Origin: Nematopogon swammerdamellus
Taxonomy: Eukaryota > Arthropoda > Insecta > Lepidoptera > Adelidae
Direction of reading: 5' to 3'
Assembly (NCBI GenBank): GCA_946902875.1
Contig: OX336340.1
Coordinates: forward strand, 10,865,566 to 10,929,565
DNA length: 64,000 nucleotides
Shown: positions 55,985 through 64,000 of the stretch, piece after piece
How the letters are laid out: each line of letters begins with the position of its first letter
Numbering within the stretch: position 1 is the stretch's first letter
Notes under the pieces: generated by a model
What the model was told of the DNA's origin: nothing
What the model saw: the letters and a program-made list of their open reading frames with translations, nothing else
Databases searched by the model: none
Program-made: the position numbers and the translations under genes

Positions 55985-56159
55985 TTTTAATGTTGGGTAA
56001 TTTGGTGTTGTATAGTGGTAACACTTTTGTATATTGGTAGAATGTTTCTATTGTTGTTGTGGTAACACTTTAGACAGTTGTATATGCCTGTCAATGTCGA
56101 GTTCTAATGTCACTGACAGTTTGGTTGGTTTAGTTGGCACTACTTGTAGTCATGAATGT

Positions 56160-57715
56160 GTTAAATTTTGAGGTTATGATAATTGTTTAACTGTTTGGAA
56201 ATAATCACGACTATTTATGGTTGTTTCACTTAAAATTTTTCTTGAGCATTGTTATATTTCGATATCTCGTGAGCATAAGTGTATTTTATGTTTAATTTTT
56301 CAGTTATTGCACTGGAAATCTAATAATGTCTGCAGAGTTCACTTTTGTACGTGTTTACACTTTGACCACCGGAACCGGGAGTTTAATAGTACACTTTTTA
56401 ATAGTACACTCTTAATGAGACCCCCTATATACATATGTAAATGTAATGTAGATTTAGAAATATATTGGTTACACCACAACTGAAACGAATGAACTTTTTG
56501 ACCAAAGTCATTATAAAATTGTAATGACGTTGTGCAATCAAAATTATTATTTATTAATACAAAACAATTACTGGTTTAGTCGATTTTTTTTATTTGATGG
56601 AATATGGACGGACATGAATGTTGAGTACTTAATTAAATAAAAATCTTTGAGCCAGATTAAAATATTATGTACTTACATAATAACATACAGCATGTCGTAA
56701 AAGTACCTGCATGCAAGTAATTTAATTCACCACCGCACAGTGCGTAATGATTACAATATAGAAGTTCTTAGTTAGGGGCCTCGACTATCATCTACATATA
56801 TATAGCATATACCGCATTTCAGCTCATAAATTGTTTGTTGTTTATTGTATAATTTCATTCATAGGTAGGTAACCTACGCTTGGATATGTCGAAAATTCCG
56901 CCAGTTCTAAATTCAATGCGAAGAAGAACTGACAAACAAACTTAGCGAGTCACAATGTTTTGTTAGTACCTAACTACTTATAAGTACTATATTATAGTAA
57001 CTTACAAATAATTAACCCATAGTACCGCCACAGATTACTAAACATTAATATTTAAGCATAAACATGAATACTTAGAATCTGACCACTCTGCCTATTTGCA
57101 TTACCTATGTATATCTGGTGTATAGGTGCCATCGTCAATTTTAATTTTGACTGTCTATACGATGCACGGGATAAAACGCAGCTGTACAGTTCGGTCCTTC
57201 TACCAGTTAAGTGTGATATGGGATACATTTTGCTGATGCTTGTTTGACATAGACTACCTACCTAATACATAATGTATGAACTCTGTGGCTTGCACAAGTG
57301 CAGTGTATCGGAACCTAATGCGAGTTTCATTAGAACTAAGCGCACGCGTTGCAACAATGGCAGGTAGGTGCTTTTGTCACGCCTGTTGTATTGTGCGTTC
57401 GATTGCTTGCGAAATAATCTGGGTAGGTAGTAGGTAATCGTGAGTGCAGTTTTCTGCGCACTAGTCGGTTGTCGGCGTGGGTTTGCGACGTTTTTCCTAG
57501 GAAGTATTACTCAAGGTAATGCGTAGTATTTCACCTCGTTCCGACGTGATGTAATTTGCTGACATTACGCATAGGTATCATAAAACACACACAAGGAGTA
57601 GAAGAGAAGGCTCAATTTGACTAGACTACCCGTACTGGCCACCGCTACAATCTTCCTCACTCGCGCCGGACGGAGAAGTGACGGTTCTCTGTCAACCGTC
57701 GTCGCACCAGGCAGA
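56160..57715. other. No gene recognised
   Basis: AT-rich sequence to about 57300, then somewhat richer in GC. No exon, repeat pair or RNA gene is supported. Confidence 0.35.
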
Positions 57716-57718
57716 GTG

Positions 57719-57800
57719 CTCATGAAGATGGGCCATACGTTAGGCCCGAAACGTCGAGCCACACAGTTCGGAAATGGCCGTGAGTAAAGCCGTTAAAATT
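57719..57800 (+). repeat. Repeat fragment with hammerhead-like core
   Basis: ATGAAGATGGGCC, loop atacgtta, GGCCCGAAACGTCGAGCC gives a GC stem of five pairs between a CUGANGA-like core (here AUGAAGA) and GAAAC. It resembles 30722-30760. The one-base change in the first core suggests loss of activity. Confidence 0.4.
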
Positions 57801-57856
57801 TTTAATAATAATTAACAAACAAGATAATAAAAAAAAACCATATAAGACTCAAATTT

Positions 57857-57935
57857 TAACCGACTGGGTTGGTACCACTGTACTGGATGTAACATGACCG
57901 CATAGCAGCCTCGGCTGTGTTCTCCAGTCAGTTTT
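57857..57935 (+). repeat. SINE body fragment (tRNA-headed family)
   Basis: ccgactgggttggtaccact through cggctgtgttctcc matches the middle of the SINE at 18366-18772. Head and tail are absent. Confidence 0.6.
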
Positions 57936-58058
57936 AATAAAAATACAAATATAATATTTTGAAGTAGCTTCATGGGTTCTAGGCTGAAAGTTTAGTAATC
58001 GAATGATGTGAGGATGCATTTTCACACACACCACGAGCCCATTATTTTGCTATACAGA

Positions 58059-58248
58059 CTACAAAACGCCACAACCTGCAGCGTTCACCGCGAGTCCGAA
58101 GGAGCTTCCGCACGGCTCTAGATCTACAGAACCGAGTACCGAGTCGCCAGCGATACTAGTTATCTCGCTATCAGGAATTCGGTGAGCGATAATGGTGTAC
58201 GAGGGCTCGCCGAAGCGCCGCGCGCCGCCGCCGACGCCGCGCGCCGGT
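58059..58248 (-). CDS. Possible terminal coding exon of an unrecognised gene
   Basis: On the minus strand an acceptor (atccattttcag) opens, in phase 2, a frame of 62 codons ending at TAG 58061-58059. Third positions are strongly G/C in the first half (PARGVGGGARRFGEPSYTII) and mixed later (SIAGDSVLGSVDLEPCG). I do not recognise the protein. On the plus strand a start ATG at 58192 with a good context (gataATGG) also opens a very GC-rich frame (MVYEGSPKRRAPPPTPRAG) of 29 codons, but its only in-frame donor is weak. One of the two is likely a shadow; I favour minus slightly. Confidence 0.3.
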
Positions 58249-58556
58249 CTGAAAATGGATGAGCTTACGCAAGGATAGCGCACCTGTACCGATAACCTTT
58301 AGGACTTAGGACGCCAGACTGTTCACTGGCAGCTCTTAAATTATTTGCTTGCCCTTTACCGGTTCGCTCGGTTCCGCCTAGGTCACGTAGTCATCAGATT
58401 GCGAAATATACACTAGTCGTAGGTTTTCTTCACTCAGCGAACATCTTCTGATAATATCTTCGCGCGTGGATTTTCTTGATTTTCGAAAATTAACGTTTAA
58501 TGCCAGCACAAAGACTACTGCGCATTTATCTGATACGCAGAACGGTAAATATTATT

Positions 58557-61411
58557 CAGATTCAGATTCAGATTCAGATATTTATTTCGCCATAAAAAAC
58601 ACACAACAATAACAATATTACATTGAGACATATGCATATTCAGTATGGTTCGTCATCATTTTTTATGATGTCCCGTTCAGTAGTGCAATCTATAAGGAAG
58701 AATCGGGTAAGAAACCTTACAGAGCTTTTTTTAAATATAGCTTACATACTAAGTTTTCATTATGTTAAATATAACATACTATATCTAAGCAAAAAATTTA
58801 AAATACTAAGTCAAAAATATACTCATTAAAAAAGATAATAAAATACAAAACAAAGAACATAGGGTTCAGTCAAGTTATTAATAAAATTTGTGTTTATGCA
58901 TATAAACAATTTGAATTATCAAAGTCAGCAGAATTTTTATTTACAGTATGAAAAAAATTCACTTAACTTATAAAATGGATTGTCTAAGAGAAATATTTTC
59001 AGCTGACTCTGGAACACATTGTCACTATTTATTGATTTTATTGTATCAGGAACATTTTCGTACAATTTGGGTCCAATCACGTCAGGGTCTTTTTCAGCCA
59101 TCGCCGATTTATGCGCAACAGATTTTAAACGCTCTGAGTTACGTGTGTTATAATTATGACTTGCGCCATTTGACTCAAAAGAATTCATGTTTTTGCGTAC
59201 ATATACCACTACTTCATATATATATAGAGAGCACACCGTTAATATACCAAAGGATTTGAAAAAGTCTCTACAAGATGTTGTTCGCGGTACACTGGCTAAT
59301 ACCCTTATCGCTCGTTTTTGCAGTATTAGCACTCTTTCAGCATCGGTTGAGTTACCCCACAGGATTACACCATACGACAGTAATGAGTGTACGTACGCAT
59401 AGTAAGACTGTCTCAAAGCCTCCGGACTGATCAAGCGGCGTAACTCTCTTAGTGCGTAAATACCTCTAGCCATCTTGTCACATAGTTTGTCTATGTGACT
59501 TTTCCAACTTAGAGTTGGGTCAATATAGAACCCTAAAAATCGTATACATGACTGGGAGCCAATAGAGCCGGATGAATTCGAAATAGAGAGCTCACGGGGA
59601 CCACAGTTTCGTCCGGAAAATACCATATAGTTGGTCTTCGATGTATTTAGTATCAGTCCGTTCGCAGCAAACCATTCCGATATTTTTCCTACTACTATAT
59701 TTAATTTTATTTCCAGTTCATGCATGGATTCAGCAAAGACTATTATACTAGTGTCATCGGCAAAAAGTATTAAAACACCATCTATTTTAATCAAGGCTAA
59801 GTCATTAATAAATACTAAAAATAATGTATTACCTAATGCAGAACCCTGTGGAATACCCATTTTAATTTTACCTGGCTCGGAACTTTTTTTGTTTCCTTTT
59901 AAAGTGACCTCAGTGACCTGTCTTCGATCTGTTAAAAATGACTTTAGCAATTCATGTGGTTTATCACTTACACCATATTTTTCCAATTTGTGCAAGAGGA
60001 GGTTGTGGTCTACGACATCGAATGCTTTCGACAAGTCGCAGAATATACCTGCAACCTTGTTCCTCTTGTCTATACCTTTTATTATCTCTCCTACCAGCTT
60101 CATGCCAGCTGATTTTGTGGAGTGATCTTTACGGTATGCGTATTGGTTGGGAGAAAGAAGTTTATTATCCTCAAGATGCTTAATTACAGAGTCAGATATA
60201 ACAGATTCTATGATTTTAGATAGTGCTGGCACTAAACTTATAGGTCTATAGTTATTTGGGTCAGCTCTTTCGCCGGCTCCTTTATAAATGGGACATACAC
60301 GGGTCTGTTTTAGTACATTAGGATAGGTACCCTCTTCAAACATTTGGTTAACCAATACTGATATGTATGGCGACAAACTATTTGAACATTTGGCAATCAA
60401 CTCTCCCGACAACTCAAAAATATCAAGACTGCTTTTTTTAGATAATTTGTCACGTATTAATTTTGAAATTTTTTCAGGTGTGACATAGGGTAGGCAAAAG
60501 GTTTGGTCGGCATCAAGACTGGGAATGTCTACCATTAGGGACAATGCTTTGCTTGGAGAAGCTGGATTCAGGGCTGTTAGCTTACTTCCGATATTCAGGA
60601 AGTGCATGTTCATACATTCAGGAATGTTTTCAATAGGAACATCATCTCCATCTGAGGTTATAAGCTTATGAATACCATCTTCCCTGCACTGCCCTCTGTT
60701 GGTTTCATCTTTAATCACTCGCCATATCTCTTTTTTAGGATTATTACTATTCATAATCCTTGACTCGATGCAATCTCTACGACTTTGCCAAGACATTATA
60801 TCTATAGCTGTCTTGTACTTCTCAATACATTTTTTTAAAACGTCGCTATCAGGGAATTGTTTTTTCATTTCAAATGTGTGACAGAGTTTTGCCTTTAGTG
60901 ATAATATGTCGTCATTCATCCAGTATTCGTTTTTCTTATTTCTACTTTTTGACATTTTCATGGGAAAATACATATTTATATAATAGGTTAATACATTTAT
61001 AAACTTTTCAAACTTAACTTCAATTGAATAATTACTGTTACATACTATTTTACTCCAGTCATATAATTCGATCGCTTCGCAATACTGGCTCACTCTGCCG
61101 GGTGTACGAAGCCTCCGCTGTACAGAGGCAGGAGGTACGCGACCGGCCTGCAGAGAGCTCTCCCTAAGACAGGCGAGCTGGCCGTCGTGATCACTGATTG
61201 CAGTGACACGTGCGGACACTGCGATCGATCTTGGAGACAAGTTAGAGGCTATGGCATCAATAGACGATTCTGACCCATCACAAGTTCGAGTCGGGAAAGT
61301 CACCAAATTGTACATGTTATATGTTTTTAACAAGTCGGTTATTTTGCTACATTTTGAATTAATTGTCAAAAAATCAATGTTCCAGTCGCCAGCCAAAATT
61401 ATGTTCTTATG
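58557..61411 (-). mobile_element. CR1/Jockey-type non-LTR retrotransposon, 5'-truncated, copy 2
   Basis: Inverted sister of 6283-9388, with the same 3' UTR and (TCTGAA)n tail (58557-58580 on plus as attcagattcagattcag). It is truncated about 250 bp further into the ORF than copy 1, at about 61411. At the break, aattatgttcttat is followed after four bases by its own reverse complement. Confidence 0.85.
58937..61411 (-). CDS. Endonuclease (partial) and reverse transcriptase ORF, about 820 codons
   Basis: Open throughout and almost identical to the ORF at 6388-9006, with the same active-site boxes (FCDLSKAFDVVDH, GIPQGSALGN, LFADDTSII). Visible differences are scattered single residues (for example K/A after SLK, S/L in the GNTxFLVF box, V/A in FAxNG, F/Y in LGFxID, Y/S in MNxFES). 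The frame begins inside the endonuclease domain with no ATG (LAGDWNIDF), so no complete enzyme can be made. Confidence 0.85.
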   Translation of the reverse strand, partial: HKNIILAGDWNIDFLTINSKCSKITDLLKTYNMYNLVTFPTRTCDGSESSIDAIASNLSPRSIAVSARVTAISDHDGQLACLRESSLQAGRVPPASVQRRLRTPGRVSQYCEAIELYDWSKIVCNSNYSIEVKFEKFINVLTYYINMYFPMKMSKSRNKKNEYWMNDDILSLKAKLCHTFEMKKQFPDSDVLKKCIEKYKTAIDIMSWQSRRDCIESRIMNSNNPKKEIWRVIKDETNRGQCREDGIHKLITSDGDDVPIENIPECMNMHFLNIGSKLTALNPASPSKALSLMVDIPSLDADQTFCLPYVTPEKISKLIRDKLSKKSSLDIFELSGELIAKCSNSLSPYISVLVNQMFEEGTYPNVLKQTRVCPIYKGAGERADPNNYRPISLVPALSKIIESVISDSVIKHLEDNKLLSPNQYAYRKDHSTKSAGMKLVGEIIKGIDKRNKVAGIFCDLSKAFDVVDHNLLLHKLEKYGVSDKPHELLKSFLTDRRQVTEVTLKGNKKSSEPGKIKMGIPQGSALGNTLFLVFINDLALIKIDGVLILFADDTSIIVFAESMHELEIKLNIVVGKISEWFAANGLILNTSKTNYMVFSGRNCGPRELSISNSSGSIGSQSCIRFLGFYIDPTLSWKSHIDKLCDKMARGIYALRELRRLISPEALRQSYYAYVHSLLSYGVILWGNSTDAERVLILQKRAIRVLASVPRTTSCRDFFKSFGILTVCSLYIYEVVVYVRKNMNSFESNGASHNYNTRNSERLKSVAHKSAMAEKDPDVIGPKLYENVPDTIKSINSDNVFQSQLKIFLLDNPFYKLSEFFSYCK

Positions 61412-61429
61412 GGTATAAGAACATAATTA

Positions 61430-62300
61430 TAATAAATAGTATTCAAACAGTAGTTACAACAGCGTCCATTTGAACCTGCAGTTCGCCTGTCTAATATTAA
61501 AATTCAATAGAGTTTAGGGACTGACTTCATTTTCCTTATGATTTCCTTTCCGTAATATTTAGATTATTTATTAAAACGCACATTAATATAGTACGTTCAG
61601 CCACGACACCTTTATTTTCAACTGATCGCCTACTCCCGAATCTCACAGCTCACACTCTTCCCCCCATAAATATGAGTTTTTATTTTATTTTATTTATTTA
61701 TACTGGAAACACAAACAGCTACATACATGTAGTAGTTATAAAGGAGTAAATTATTTAAACTAATTAGGCATGTAACCAGCGACGTTTTCACAAGTAGTAA
61801 GTATAAGGATAGGCGATATTAAGTTTTAATTTGTCATACCTCCCACTTCAGTATTTACTTATTTAAATGGACTGAAATTTGGATTTTTTAAATTACTATT
61901 TTTTAACACGTAGCCATATAAATATTTAGCATACCTACAACTTCATTCGTTTTTGGGTCAGAAAGGTTTTGGTGACTTGACTATTGAAGTTGAATTTATT
62001 AGGTGGATAAAACATTTAAATTCAAATCATATAAATTATTGTACGCACCATAATATTTCTCCGATTAAGTTTATTGCATCGTTTGTAATTAAACAGTAAC
62101 ATTGCCCATAGCTAGAATTTAATACATAAAATTTATAGCAGTTCTGCCATTTTATATTTCTAGCGTATAAAAATGTTTTTAGTCCTAAATTGGCAAACAT
62201 GCCGTTAACTCTGGATTACTATAACTAACGAGTACATCATAGTAGTATACTCTGCTCTGGTATTATGTCAAAAGCAAAGCATTCAAAGTGACAGAACTGT
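61430..62300. other. No gene recognised
   Basis: AT-rich sequence. A ttttattttattttatttat stretch near 61679 may be the T-side of an old retrotransposon A-tail. No other feature is supported. Confidence 0.3.
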
Positions 62301-62307
62301 TATGCAA

Positions 62308-62527
62308 TGTACAACCCGTCCGAAATATCTGCGGACCTGACCAAATGCTCATTTTCAGATTATTATTATAGTTTTTATTTTCTGGGATGTAGAATGTAGC
62401 TTTTTAAATTAAAGTAGGTATAAAAAAGATATTACAATAAAATGTTTCTCGTTTTATTTGTTTGCTGACCCTCCAGTTTGTATGACGTCATTTGGTCAGG
62501 TCCGCAGATATTTCGGACGGGTTGTAT
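62308..62527. mobile_element. MITE with ~37-bp terminal inverted repeats
   Basis: acaacccgtccgaaatatct plus gcggacctgaccaaatg at 62309-62346 is exactly complementary to 62489-62526. The interior (about 140 bp) is AT-rich and non-coding. Total length is about 220 bp, with TA at both edges. Confidence 0.7.
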
Positions 62528-62610
62528 GCACGAGTGTGTCACACATTGTATCGCATTAAAATTATATTTTTATTACCATTTTTTTGGCTTTTTATTTGAT
62601 TATTACTATA

Positions 62611-63756
62611 TAATATATACTACGGACTGCACCCTTTTTTAAGTATTTAGATAATTTATTTGATTTGGATTCAATTTTAAATTCGGCCTTAGGAAACATT
62701 TTAAATGTAAATGTAAATATTAACGATCCGGCCTACGTGCAAATGTCCCTGCCAGTAAAATTCGGGGGTTGCGGTATACGCTCGGTAAGGGATGTAGCTC
62801 TGCCTGCCTTCCTCTCCTCTACTTATAGTACGGCTGACCTCGTCGGTTCTGTCCTAATCCCGTCATTCGTTGACGCCGAGGTCACGTTCTTAGTAGAGGC
62901 GAGGGAGGCCTGGCAGGCCCTCTGTCCGAACGAGCCAATGCCCCTCTTCCCAAAAGGGCAGAAAGGCTGGGACGTGCCAATAATTAAGTCTATTCGCAGT
63001 GTTCTCTCGCTGAATGGCAGCGACATCGACAGAGCGCGCCTCCTGGCGGCGTCGGAGGCGGAGTCCGGTGCGTGGCTGAACGTCTACCCCTCGCCCAATC
63101 TCGGTACGCTTCTCGACCAGGTTACTCTACGCACCGCGTTCTGCCTCCGATTTGGCGTTAGGATGTGCGAGTCACACACTTGTATATGCGGCCAATCGGT
63201 AGGAACGCTCGGGCATCACGGCCTTTCATGCTCCAGGAGTGCCGGCAGGTTATCCCGCCACGCTGACATCAACCGTATTCTCAAGCAAGCCCTTTCTTCT
63301 GCACGCATACCCAGCGTCCTCGAGCCAGTCGGCTTGGTTCGAGACGACGGAAAGCGACCCGACGGCATGTCGTTGCTGCCGTGGAAGCAGGGGAGGGCTT
63401 TGGTCTGGGATGCCACGTGCGCGGATACTCTAGCCCCTAGTCATATAGGCGGCTCTTGTCAGGTAGCTGGCTATGCCGCGGCAAAGGCACAAACTGCAAA
63501 ACATAGTAAGTATAGTAATATCAAACAAAACTATGAGTTTGTCGCTTTTGCCGTGGAGACTCTTGGGGCGTGGAGCCCGGACGCCAAAGAACTGGTGAAG
63601 CAGTTAGGAAAACTGCTTATGGAGTCGTCCGGAGACCGCCGTGCCAGAGCGTTCCTAACTCAAAAGATAAGCGTGGCCATTCAGCGGGGGAACGCTGCTT
63701 CGGTTCTTGGGACCACGTTAACCTTCCCGATGGAGGAGTTGTTTATTTTAATTTAG
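62611..63756 (+). CDS. C-terminal part of a reverse-transcriptase-linked protein with zinc knuckle and PD-(D/E)xK-like motif
   Basis: The frame opens upstream of any ATG (LRTAPFFKYLDNLFDLDSIL, about 62614), consistent with truncation. In order: LPVKFGGCGIRSVRDVALPAF; FCLRFGVRMCESHTCICG; then C-x-C, GHHGLSC and RHADINRIL, a CCHC-like zinc site; KRPDGMSLLPW and ALVWDATCADTLA, an arrangement (PD, spacer, D) like the restriction-like endonucleases of some retrotransposons; and FAVETLGAWSPDAKEL, then IQRGNAASVLGT. I recognise this tail type from uncharacterised RT-linked proteins of several invertebrates. The nuclease reading is inference. The frame is intact to its stop at 63756. Confidence 0.6.
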
Positions 63757-63850
63757 TTTTACTTTGGTTTTAATCTGTTGTTTTTTCCATTTTTAATTCA
63801 TGTTTTTAATAATAAAAGTAATGTTCTTTAAAAAAAAAAAAAAAAAAAAA
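62611..63850 (+). mobile_element. 5'-truncated, poly(A)-tailed retroelement
   Basis: A long GC-richer ORF (62611-63756) is followed by a short 3' UTR, AATAAA at 63811 and a run of about 20 A ending at 63850. A tailed 3' end with a truncated 5' end indicates insertion by reverse transcription. A small relative is at 22535-22790. Confidence 0.7.
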
Positions 63851-63861
63851 TATACAAAACA

Positions 63862-63900
63862 TAAAATATTTCGGCCCTTTATGGGCCGTCGTCAGTTGAT
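63862..63900 (-). ncRNA. Hammerhead-like ribozyme motif
   Basis: On the minus strand: CTGACGA (63895-63889), one C, stem GGCCC, loop ATAAA, stem GGGCC, then GAAA (63872-63869). The two conserved cores and the GC stem between them fit the hammerhead consensus CUGANGA, stem II, GAAA. The extra base before the stem also occurs in the copies near 30722 and 57722. Stems I and III are not obvious, and activity is not shown. Confidence 0.4.
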
Positions 63901-64000
63901 TAATTATAATATATGATCATAGAATATACATTTTTGTATCGAATTTACTTCGTCACAATTTGCATCAAATGGCTCGTGGAACGTGTATTGATGAATATAC

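Larger units (their letters stand above)
52038..56150 (-). mobile_element. Nearly complete two-ORF non-LTR retrotransposon (RTE-like enzyme)
   Basis: On the minus strand: a 5' UTR (about 56150-55985) with a repeated gtggtaacacttt motif; ORF1 (55984-55214); ORF2 (55124-52192) with endonuclease and reverse transcriptase; and a 3' end with a (TTA)n tail at 52040-52057. Only one clear coding lesion was found, in ORF2. It is the most complete retrotransposon of the window. Confidence 0.8.

Overview
The window is insect nuclear DNA, almost certainly from a moth or butterfly. It holds intron-containing animal genes (an RR-2 cuticular protein and a stomatin/band-7 protein), many non-LTR retrotransposons of the CR1/Jockey and RTE types, tRNA- and 5S-derived SINEs, foldback elements and MITEs, and the AT-rich, repeat-dense texture usual for Lepidoptera. 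The species cannot be named from the sequence.

Only a few segments look like host genes. At the left edge (45-371, minus) is a first coding exon of an unrecognised gene that leaves the window. At 15827-17384 (plus) is a complete four-exon cuticular protein gene with a TATA box and a poly(A) signal. Tail-to-tail with it is a stomatin-like gene (36101-17892, minus). I assembled its seven core exons by phase into 289 codons, the normal length for stomatin, and it has one further phase-compatible 63-nt exon at 35120-35058. Its large introns carry much of the repeat load: SINEs, RTE tails, a CR1-like element split by a hAT-like insertion, and a membrane-protein ORF that might be a chemoreceptor remnant. 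A possible terminal exon lies at 58248-58059 (minus).

The rest is mostly mobile DNA. From left to right it holds: inverted-repeat segments (1.7-6.1 kb); a CR1/Jockey-type element (6.3-9.4 kb) whose near-identical sister lies inverted at 58.6-61.4 kb; tandem repeats, SINEs, foldbacks and RTE tails (9.4-15.1 kb); the gene pair (15.8-36.1 kb); a 5.4-kb element with about 0.7-kb terminal inverted repeats, each holding a matching tetranucleotide array (36.5-41.95 kb); a foldback opened by nested insertions (42.7-43.7 kb); a 4-kb minisatellite with a 14-bp unit (44.8-48.8 kb); a mariner remnant (51.3-52.0 kb); a nearly complete two-ORF non-LTR element (52.0-56.1 kb); and a 5'-truncated, poly(A)-tailed element (62.6-63.85 kb) encoding a zinc-knuckle plus PD-(D/E)xK-like C-terminus.

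The points most worth following are the SINE with a 5S-derived head that shares its body with a tRNA-headed SINE, the hammerhead-like motifs, the long-TIR element, the two copies of the zinc/PDG-type ORF, and the probable cassette exon in the stomatin gene.
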